Shown: positions 56,060 through 64,000 of the stretch, piece by piece
Position numbering within the stretch: the stretch's first letter is position 1
Layout: every line of letters starts with the position of its first letter
Assembly: GCA_019426215.1 (NCBI GenBank)
Contig: CM033393.1
Span: forward strand, 48,734,645-48,798,644
Direction of reading: 5' to 3'
DNA length: 64,000 nucleotides
DNA from: Buddleja alternifolia
Lineage: Eukaryota > Streptophyta > Magnoliopsida > Lamiales > Scrophulariaceae
The notes under the pieces: model-generated
Database searches by the model: none
Told to the model about the DNA's origin: nothing
What the model saw: only the letters and a program-made list of their open reading frames with translations
Translations under genes and position numbers: made by a program

Positions 56060-57216
56060 AGTGATCATAGATATTTGTAATCTACTCTCGTTTGTCGTCC
56101 TTTTGAAAGTACTTTTACAGGTTTAGGATCGACGTCATTCGTCGTCCTTTTGGTTGATTTCAGATATAGGATCGACTTCTCGTGTCGTCCTTTTGAAATT
56201 TGGATAATCATACCATCTTTTTCAGATGTAGGGTCAAGTTCATTGTGAACCTTTTAACTCATTGATTTTTTTTTTCTTTTAGAGGTAAGGTCGACTTCGT
56301 ATGTCTTCCTTTTAAATTTGGGTAATTATACCATCTTTTTCAGAGGTAAGGTCGAGTTCATTGTGAACCTTCCGACTTAATAATTTTTCATCTTTTTCAG
56401 AGGTAAGATCGACATCATGTGTCAATTTTTTAAATTTGGACTTGTACCATCTTTTTCAGAGGTAGGGTCGAGTTCACTATGAACGCTCCGACTTATGTAT
56501 TGATTTTTCACCCTTTTTCAGAGGTAAGGGTCATGTTCATTATCACCCTTCGGATTCGTTGATTCCCCCCCCCCCCCCCCCTTCTTTTTCAGAGGTAAGG
56601 TCGACTTCGCATGTCTTCCTTTTAATTTTGGATAATTATACCATCTTTTTCAGAGGTAGGGTCGCGTTCATTATGAACCTTCCGACTAATGTATTGATTT
56701 TTCCCCCTTTTTCAGAGGTAAGGGTCATGTTCATTATGAACTTTCTGACTTAATAATTTATCATCTTTTTCAGAGGTAAGATCGACATCATGTGTCAATT
56801 TTTTAAATTTGGACTTGTACCATCTTTTTCAGAGGTAGGGTCGAGTTCACTATGAAAGTTCTGATTTATTTATTGATTTTTCCCCCTTTTTCAGAGGTAA
56901 GGGTCATGTTCAATATGACCCTTCGGATTCGTTGATTTTTCCCATTTTTCAGAGGTAAGGTCGACTTCGCTATCTTTTTCAGATTTAGGATCGACTTCGT
57001 ATGTCGTCCTTTTTGGTTGACTTCACTATCTTTTTCAGATTTAGGATCGACTTCGCATGTCGTCCTTTTAGTTGACTTCACTATCTTTTTCAGATTTAGG
57101 ATCGACTTCGCATGTCGTCCTTTTAGTTGACTTCACTATCTTTTTCAGATTTAGGATCGACTTCGTATGTCGTCCTTTTTGGTTGACTTCACTATCTTTT
57201 TCAGATTTAGGATCGT
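56060..57216 (-). repeat. tandem array A of the Tat-like derivative
   Basis: About 20 units of roughly 40-70 bp each start with CTTTTTCAGAGGTAAGG or a close variant. Three payload types alternate: TCGACTTCGCATGTCGTCC, TCGAGTTCATTGTGAACC and TCATGTTCATTATGACCC. The payloads are partly palindromic (GTTCATTGTGAAC). A (C)17 homopolymer lies at 56565-56581. Confidence 0.85.
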
Positions 57217-57715
57217 GATTCATGGTTCATGGTCCATGAGAAACCATTTCTATTTCTTTATTAAGAAATACTTAAATGTTTGCCAAGTTCTTTTTCAGAA
57301 TTTGGGTCATAGTTCATGGGTCATGGTCCATGAGCAACCATTTCAATTTCTTTTTTAAGAAATATTTAAATGTTTGCCAAGTCTTTTTCAGAACTTGGGT
57401 CATAGTTCATGGGTCATGGTTCATGAGCAACCATTTCAATTTCTTTTTTAAGAAATGTTTAAATGTTTGCCAAGTCTTTTTCAGAACTTGGGTCATAGTT
57501 CATGGGTCATGGTCCATGAGCAACCATTTCAATTTCTTTTTTAAGAAATGTTTAAATGTTTGCCAAGTCTTTTTCAGAACTTGGGTCATGGTCCATGAGC
57601 AACCATTTCGATTTCTTTTTTAAGAAATGTTTAAATGTTTGCCAAGTCTTTTTCAGAACTTGGGTCATAGTTCATGGGTCATGGTCCATGAGCAACCATT
57701 TTAATTTTTTTTTTA
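57217..57715 (-). repeat. tandem array B of the Tat-like derivative
   Basis: Five copies of a ~92-bp unit each contain TTTTTCAGAACTTGGGTC, ATGGTCCATGAGCAACC and TTGCCAAGTC. Starts lie near 57291, 57384, 57476, 57570 and 57649. One unit lacks about 14 bp. The TTTTTCAG word links it to array A. Confidence 0.88.
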
Positions 57716-57959
57716 AAGTGTAAACAACAATTATATTGATAGTTATGGAGACAAAAAATGTACCTTGTCATAATTATGTAGCTCGAGTATCCTATGCTAT
57801 TGATTAAGTTCGGATTCGTAAGTGCTGATCTTGAGTTGAATCCTTATTTCGCAGGGTCTCACTTGCTTTTGGTTCATGGATCGAGATTTTGGTTGGAGTT
57901 CTTCATTAAAATTTTTTTGCCTCTTTTAGAAGCGGATTTCTTTGCTTCTAGGTCGAACT

Positions 57960-59240
57960 TAGAGGATGAAACTCATTATCAACCTCATGGGTCGAGCTAC
58001 ATTTTTTTTTTTTTTAGAAAAAGATTTTGCAGGTAAATGACCTTGATCATTTCCACAAGTGTAGTCGATTGATGGGTTAGGTTCGTTTGTACCTTTTATA
58101 GAGTTCACTCTCCATAATGGTGAAGAGTTGCTTGATGTATGATCCTTTTTGCTATGACAATCCTCGGGTGGAGTTCCATCCAAATGTTTCTTTAAATCAT
58201 CCATCCAGCTTGGTTCAACCTCTATTATTACCACTTCAGGTTGATCCTTTCCAGATCTGATTTTCGAGCCTTTAGAGACCATCATTGTAACTTGCTTGCT
58301 TTCACTACCTATGAATTTAACTAATTTTTTGCTTCTTCCAATTGAGAAATGGGATGTTGTACCTTGTTCAGGTATATCGTCATGCTTCTCTCCTTCAGTT
58401 CACAAAAACCATCAACCTAGTTTGCAATGAGCTGAGGGTCGGTATATATGTCGACACTTTTTCCACTTAGTTGCAAATGTCATCGTGAGTCATGTAATTA
58501 GTGCTTCATATTTTGCCTCATTATTGGCGATTCCAAACTCGAGCTTGATTGCATACTTCAAATGACCCTTATGGATCCTAGAGCTAAACTTCTATCCCTT
58601 CTCTTTGGGTCGTTGATGAACCATTTACATAAGGCATCCATGCTTCTCATGTTTTGCTCTTCTTGGATCGATGTGACCTTGATCACAAAGTTAGCAATGA
58701 CTTGATTTTGATGAACCACGACTGTGATAGTCCACATCAAACACCTGTAGCTCGACTACCCACTTTACCAATTTATCCAAAACTCATGGTTTGGCTAGAA
58801 CCTGATGTAGTGGTTGTGTTACGAGCATTATGATTCGGCATGATTGGAAGTAAGGTCGGAGTTCTCGCAGAACTATAACCAAAGCTAATGCCCATTTGTC
58901 CATTTCAGAATAACTATTCTCTGGTTCTTTTAGAATCTTGCTTGCGCAATAGATCGGCCTATGGCCGGTCCCGATCTCTCAAGTTAGTATAGTATTGATA
59001 GCACCGTAAAAAATTGCTAAGTGCAGAATTAAAGGTTCATTGAGGATCGACCTCATGAGCCATGGTAGCGAAGTAAGATAACCTTTAAGCTCATTCAAAG
59101 TTATTTTAAAGAGATGCAAACCATCGAGGTTGTCATTCCCGCTAGTGAGTTTTTGCACATCTTTTACAGATCGCGGTGGTTCCGCATCAAGCATCGCTTG
59201 AATCTTTTCTGGATTCTCTGGGAGCTCTGACAGTTTCATC
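57960..59240 (-). pseudogene. RT-end and RNase H remnants of the Tat-like derivative
   Basis: 59239-58979 reads NPEKIQAMLDAEPPRSVKDV, the RT thumb/connection of Tat-type pol, and then diverges. 58760-58400 is frameshifted RNase H-like sequence. 58285-57959 contains PSWMDDLKKHLDGTPPED, the linker that normally precedes integrase. Integrase itself is absent, and the tandem arrays begin instead. Confidence 0.65.
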
Positions 59241-59513
59241 CTTACCTTTTATCTTTCTTTTGATGGGAGCTTCGAGCTCATTAAGAGCATTATTTTGCTC
59301 TGCTGATCCTCCCTGTGATCTGGATCGAGTTCGCATGTTATCTTTTCTCTTTTCAGGGAAATGGTATAATACTCTCTCACCATCTTTTGGTCACATCAGA
59401 CCTCTCTTAAACTCGTCAATGGGGTGCTGACCCTTTGAATAGAGAAATTGGCTACATCCATAGTGATCATCACGGGATCATCCTGAGATCCTACCAAAAC
59501 ACCCCCATCGCCA

Positions 59514-60180
59514 TCACAGAAAATGATCCTCCTCTGTGGCATTAACTGTTAAGATTGACTTATTTTTAAACATTGGCCTATATGACCTTAACTTCCGTAT
59601 ATGTTTTCTTGCATTCACTGAATCTTCATTTGATGGCCTTTCTGCTATCAAATTGATTACCCCGAACCTAGATTTTTTTATTTTTTTTTGGTTCAGGATC
59701 ATTTTACCTGGCCTATTTGTGCCTATTTCCTTTGCGTCCATGTCGAGGTTGATGTTTTTTGGTGTTGATCATTTCTTGCATGATCATTTATTTGCCTTCC
59801 TCGTTCCCTGGATTGACCTCTTTTACACGATCGAGGCTCTTCGCGTTGTTGATCCTCGAGGGTTCTATTAATGAATTCTCTCAGGTAACCTTGCTTTATT
59901 AGCCTTTCTATCTCATCTTTCAACTGTGAAGCTTCTTCGGTATCATGATCCTTATCCTTACTAAAATTGCAGTACTTGGAATTCATTTTATTTGGAGTTA
60001 ACCTCATTTTTCTAGGCCATTGGAGCATATCTCGATGCTCGATAGTAAAATTTAAAGTGATATACTTCTCGTACCTTAGAGCCTTTGATGGGTCGTTCAT
60101 GATCTTTAAAATCGGCTCTATTATCCTTCTTGTTTGCACCCTCCACTGATCCTTAAAATTTCTTTGATCTCTAGTAATGT
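59514..60180 (-). pseudogene. gag C-terminal remnant of the Tat-like derivative
   Basis: Directly after the primer site the frame gives a short piece of the gag core, and then YCNFSKDKDHDTEEASQLKDEIERLIKQGYL, a zinc-binding-like motif typical of Tat-lineage gag. Here its first and last Cys/His positions are partly altered (C, then D-H, then A in place of Cys). An Arg/Gln-rich tail and a frameshifted continuation (59741-59514, VINLIAERPSNEDS) follow. The leader and N-terminal gag are deleted. Confidence 0.7.
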
Positions 60181-60198
60181 TCCCATAGACGGCGCCAA
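60180..60198 (-). promoter_or_regulatory. primer binding site of the Tat-like derivative
   Basis: The minus strand reads TTGGCGCCGTCTATGGGAA next to the LTR. Confidence 0.88.
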
Positions 60199-60199
60199 C

Positions 60200-60654
60200 T
60201 AATTTGGGTCTAAAATGAACTCGACCCTCTTCAGTGAAGCTCAGCTCGAACACGATCGCGAAGCTCCTAAACTGGAATTACCTGAAATCAAAGGACCCTC
60301 GTTAAGGTCGAGCTGGGGCTGACCCCAGCGTAGACCCTCCGACGATCAAGTCAGTATAGACTAAAGGATCGAGGTCGCTATAGTAAATGTGGAATAGTAA
60401 AAGACTTACCCCCTAAGTGAGAAATGGAGTGGGGTATTTATAGAAAAGATCACCCTGTACGGATAGGGATAGGACACGCATCATGATCTCTAAGATCCAC
60501 GTCTTACCAATCTACGGCTGAGGTTCTGGGTCTGTCGGATTGGACGGGTCTGGTCATACTGAACCCGAACTAAAACGCGTAGATCTTGGCCTGTTTGGGG
60601 AATAAAGCTAACTTTGGGGGGTAATTTTGTCAAAGTGGGTTTTTACCCATATCA
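60200..60654 (-). repeat. 5' LTR of the Tat-like derivative
   Basis: This is 455 bp, differing from its partner at about 18 sites by my eye count, all but one transitions. Its inner end has TAATTTGGG where the partner has TGATTTGGG. Confidence 0.9.
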
Positions 60655-60837
60655 ATGTGATTTATCTTCATTTCTCGTTTCTTAAATTATGTTGGAAATC
60701 ATTAAAGGAATATTTTTTATAAAATTGAATGTTCTTATCTAACATTTGGATGACATTTTATCATTGGATTAATTCTCCAACACGTATAGTTAAGACAAAC
60801 GAGATTTTCCTATCCTATTATCCTATTGTGTTATATC

Positions 60838-62092
60838 TGATGGGTGTCGAATCCACACAAAATATTTCCTACTCCTAAATTTGCAGAAAGTGGTGAGCAG
60901 GGTCGAATCCACAGGGATTGGTTCAGATTTAATTCTCAATAAACGAATAAATAAAAGGGGGGATTTTTAATACTCGATTAAACTAAACTTAAAATAAATA
61001 ACAAAAATTGTTAAAATCAAGAGATGCAAAATTAAACAAGTAGAAGAAATCAATTTATGGTGAGATTCTAGCCTAAGGAGTTATCTCCGTTTTGATTCCA
61101 AGAGTCGATCCTTGATGCAAAGATACTTCAATCTTCATGAATAAATTGGCTATAGTTATTAACAAACTCTAACAACCTAGTTTTTCCTTAATTTATTGAT
61201 AACCAAAACAAGCTCTTTGATACTTCTCTTATGGATTAAACAACCCTAAATAAGCTCTTAGGATTTAATTTATCAATAGCATTAAGAAATAGAGAAACAT
61301 CAATTCTAACCAACAAACTCGCAAGTTCGGTTCATTTAGATTGAATCACATATTCCCATAACAACAATCAAAAACTTGTCCATAATCAACATTATTAACT
61401 ACCACAAATATTAGAATTGACCAAACAATTACGGATTTGGGATTCTAAATGGCTATATACTATTCCGACAATCAAATAACGGCCCTTATTATTTAATTAA
61501 TCAAAATAATAATTTCAACAAACACATAAAATATGCAAATACTCAAGAACATAGAAGGAATAAACATAAATTAGATCTCACAACTTTTGTAGAATCAAAA
61601 CTTCAATAATCCTTAGCTAGAAATTAAATCTTTAGCAATACATCTTGAAGAAAGAAAAAACGTAGGAATTCTTCTATTCTCCATGAAAATAACGTGTGTT
61701 GTCAAAATGTGTGAAGGAGAGAATAAAATTCCAGCAATTCTAATTATATATGCCTAGCCAAAAGACTCCTACCTAAATAAAACTCTAATTCTAATGGAAT
61801 AAGGAAATTAATTCCTTAATAGAATAAAATACTAATAAGACTCTTAAAAGAAATAGGAAAGATCCTAAAAATTAGGAAGACTCCTACAAAGGACTTTCTC
61901 TTCCTCATCACACTAAAATATCATGTCTTCATCCTTTTCTTCTTTTTCTCCATCTTTTTCTTCATTTTCTTCTTCTTTGAAATTTCACCTATCAAAATTA
62001 AAAATCATAATAAATATCTATAATTTAAACTTAAATACTAATAAAAGAATAAAGGAATTATATGAAAAATATGCATAAAATGCATACTAACA
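60838..62092 (-). repeat. solo LTR, Tat/Retand-like gypsy
   Basis: The minus strand starts TGTTAGTATGCATTTTATGC and ends GATTCGACACCCATCA, preceded by CCTGTGGATTCGACCC, a phrase usual near the 3' end of such LTRs. A perfect TSD ATATC flanks it (60833-60837, 62093-62097). It is 1255 bp with no internal region on either side, so it formed by LTR-LTR recombination. Confidence 0.88.
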
Positions 62093-62261
62093 ATATCATT
62101 TTTCAAGGATTAATACATGGAGTAAATTGTGGAGTATAATAGATAATTTCCAAGCTTATGTTATTTCCTTTTTTTATGTTATTGCGTGAAGTAGGGAAGT
62201 TAAGACACATATGGAATTAGATCATGCTCTTACATTACATTATTTTTAATTATGGAGTAAA

Positions 62262-62338
62262 TGGAAGGTCACAAATAAAAAGGTCACAAATGGAAGGTCA
62301 CAAATGACATTGAAATGGAAGGTCACAAATAAAAAGGT
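62262..62338 (+). repeat. short tandem repeat GGTCACAAAT
   Basis: Four to five copies of a ~17-22 bp unit (GGAAGGTCACAAAT, AAAAGGTCACAAAT) sit between the solo LTR and the minisatellite. Confidence 0.8.
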
Positions 62339-62493
62339 AAAAATCTAGACCTCACTAATATTGTTATTCCTTAAATAGCATAAATTGATTTATGTAGAAA
62401 GATATGGTTTGCTCTTATATTTATGGAGTGTGTATAGATCAACGACAAATCTAGGTGTTGCGATCCAGGTAAGCAAGTGTAACCGGCATACCT

Positions 62494-63452
62494 GAAGCAG
62501 AGGTAGGTAATAGCTAGAGTGGCCAAGGCTGCCCAACAAAGAACGGTAATAGCTAGAGTGGCCAAGACTGTGCGCCCAACAAAGAGGGTAATAACTGGAG
62601 TGGCCAAGGCTGCCTAGCAAAGGACGGTAATACCTGGAGTGGCCAAGGCTGTCCAACAAAGGACGAAAAAAATGGCCATAGCTGAGGCAGGTCATGCTGC
62701 CCAGCAAAAGTGGAAAAAATATGCAATAGATGAGGCAGGTCATGCTGCCCAGCAAAGGTGGGAAAAAGTAGCAATAGCTAAGAGAGCTCAACCTGCTCAG
62801 CAAAGGTCGAAAAAATCGGCACTAGCTAGAGCAGCCCTGACCTGCCTAGCAAAGGTGGGAAAAAGTGGCAATAGCTGAGGTAGCTCAACCTGCCCAGCAA
62901 AGGTCGAAAAAAGTGCCAATAGCTGGAGCAGCCCTGACCTGCCCAGCAAAGGTGGGAAAAAGTGGCAATAGCTGAGGCAGCTTAACCTGCCTAGCAAAGG
63001 TCGGAAAATCGGCACTAGCTGGAGCAGCCCTGATCTGCCCAGCAAAAGTGGTAAAGCTGGGGCAGCTCAACTACCCAGCAAAGGTCGAAAAAATCGGCAC
63101 TAGCTGTAGCAGCCCTGACCTGCCCAGCAAAGGTGCGAAAAAGTGGTAATAGCTGAGGCAGCTCAACCTGCCCAGCAAAGGTCGAAAAAATCGGCACTAG
63201 ATGAAGCAGCCCTGACCTGCCCAACAAAGGTGGGATAAAGTGGCAATAGTTGGAGCAGCTCATGCTGCCCAGCAAAGGTGGGAAAAATCGATCATAGGTG
63301 AGGCAGATGATGCTGCCCAGCAAAAGTGGGAAAAATCGGCAATAGCTGAGGCAGCTCATGCTGCTCAACAAAGGTGGGTAATAGCTGAAGCGACTTAGGC
63401 TGCTCAGCAAAGGACGGTAATAGCTAAGGCAGCTCGTGCTGCTCAGCAAGTG
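62494..63452. repeat. minisatellite of ~49-bp monomers with dimer order in the centre
   Basis: About 19 monomers each contain CCCAGCAAAGGT or a close variant. In the centre two types alternate: one with GCAGCTCAACCTGCCCAGC plus GGTCGAAAAA, the other with GCAGCCCTGACCTGCCCAGC plus GGTGGGAAAAA. This gives a ~97-bp dimer. Both edges hold shorter, simpler monomers with GGTAATAGCT. It is GC-richer than its surroundings. Frames through it are open only because the repeat lacks stops. Confidence 0.9.
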
Positions 63453-64000
63453 CCGAAATCCAGGTTAGGTCTTTGCAGAATCGAAGGAAACGTAAAAAGT
63501 TCCCTAACAAATCTCTTCCTTGGACATCATTCAAGTATTATGAGCATAGCATTGCGTGTGCATCATACTCATGGTCAGGCATCATCTACGCATCATGTGC
63601 ATAGCTATTTATCAACATCGTAAACTAAGTTGTAATATTATTCAATTAGTATTAAAGAGGTATACTTACTGAGAGTTCCACAAGCGTTTTTGCAGGACTT
63701 ACAATTTTCACTAACATTTGTCTTCGTGAATTTATGATTTTTTTATCTTTTCAAGAAAGTTACTAGCTAGAGGAGCGTACAAGGGAAAACAACTCCCTCG
63801 CCCATGGAACATGCAAAACCTAAAGAAGTTCTACGTGTAACCGCGAGATTGTACTTTTTATTTTATCATCTTATGTTTTTTACCATTTGAAAAACTCATG
63901 CGTTGCTATAATCTTTATTGGAAGGTTATTATTGTCATGATTTTCATGTAAGGCCTAGAGATTGTAAGAGCCTTCTTTGCAGGGTCACATGCAAAGCTCC
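63453..64000. other. end of window, no gene recognised
   Basis: Single-copy-looking sequence within this window, with no ORF above background and no LTR ends. ATCATG-type near repeats lie at 63555-63600. Confidence 0.4.

Larger units (their letters stand above)
55356..60654 (-). mobile_element. deleted Tat-like gypsy derivative with 3' tandem arrays
   Basis: Both LTRs are 455 bp (60200-60654 and 55356-55810), with termini TGATATGGG and CCCAAATCA on the minus strand. The TSD ATGTG is perfect (55351-55355, 60655-60659). Order on the minus strand: LTR, PBS, C-terminal gag, protease-linker scraps, end of RT, RNase H remnants, then about 1.7 kb of tandem repeats, then the polypurine tract. Gag N-terminus, most of RT and all of integrase are missing. 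It depends on a helper for mobility, if it ever moved in this form. Confidence 0.88.

Noticed and set aside
57276..57623. 115-codon frame with repeated VHGSWSMSNHF motif
   Set aside because: It is open only because array B has units near 93 bp (a multiple of three) without stops. No start context or homology.
62390..62803. Frames of 61-144 codons across the minisatellite, both strands
   Set aside because: Product of stop-free repeats. Monomer length of about 49 bp rotates the frame, so no consistent peptide repeat is made.

Overview
The window is repeat-dominated, low-GC plant nuclear DNA. It has long AT-rich stretches, plant Ty1/copia and Ty3/gypsy LTR retrotransposons primed by initiator-Met tRNA, MULE, hAT-like and PIF-like elements, GT-AG introns and a DUF1985 gene of a type known only from plants. 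It reads as a flowering plant, most likely a eudicot, but the species cannot be fixed from the sequence. I see no host housekeeping gene, no tRNA or rRNA gene and no CRISPR.

Layout. 1-3671: the 5' three quarters of a minus-strand Ale/Retrofit-like copia element, cut by the window start. 3672-8380 and 8381-12603: two tandem copies of one ancestral locus. Copy 1 later received the copia element and a Mutator-like TIR element (5453-6717). Copy 2 carries an extra block with eight palindromes spaced about 60 bp apart and the 5' end of a broken MULE transposase gene. Each copy ends in the start of the same gypsy LTR. In copy 2 that LTR belongs to a three-level nest: gypsy-1 (12382-44216) holds gypsy-2 (about 12603-34237) in its 3' LTR, and gypsy-2 holds a 13.9-kb Sirevirus-like copia element (12736-26647) in its own 3' LTR. 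A separate hAT-like element (36236-37058) sits in the same gypsy-1 LTR. All of these retroelement genes are broken by stops and frameshifts.

45120-49640 is a different kind of element. A minus-strand gene with four exons in perfect phase and canonical splice sites encodes about 549 residues with a DUF1985-like region. A second, frameshifted gene lies between the arms of an inverted repeat. 50990-64000 is a patchwork: an LTR fragment, two MITE-like elements, an orphan LTR with its primer site, a deleted Tat-like gypsy derivative with perfect TSD and 3' tandem arrays (55356-60654), a 1255-bp solo LTR with perfect TSD (60838-62092), and a 1-kb minisatellite built of alternating ~49-bp monomers.

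Relative order from nesting and empty sites: gypsy-1 came first, then the tandem duplication, then gypsy-2, then the Sirevirus. The copia and MULE insertions in copy 1 also post-date the duplication. The most unusual items are the palindrome array, the intact DUF1985 gene, the long 3' reading frame of the Sirevirus, the leader ORF of gypsy-1 and the two complex tandem arrays.
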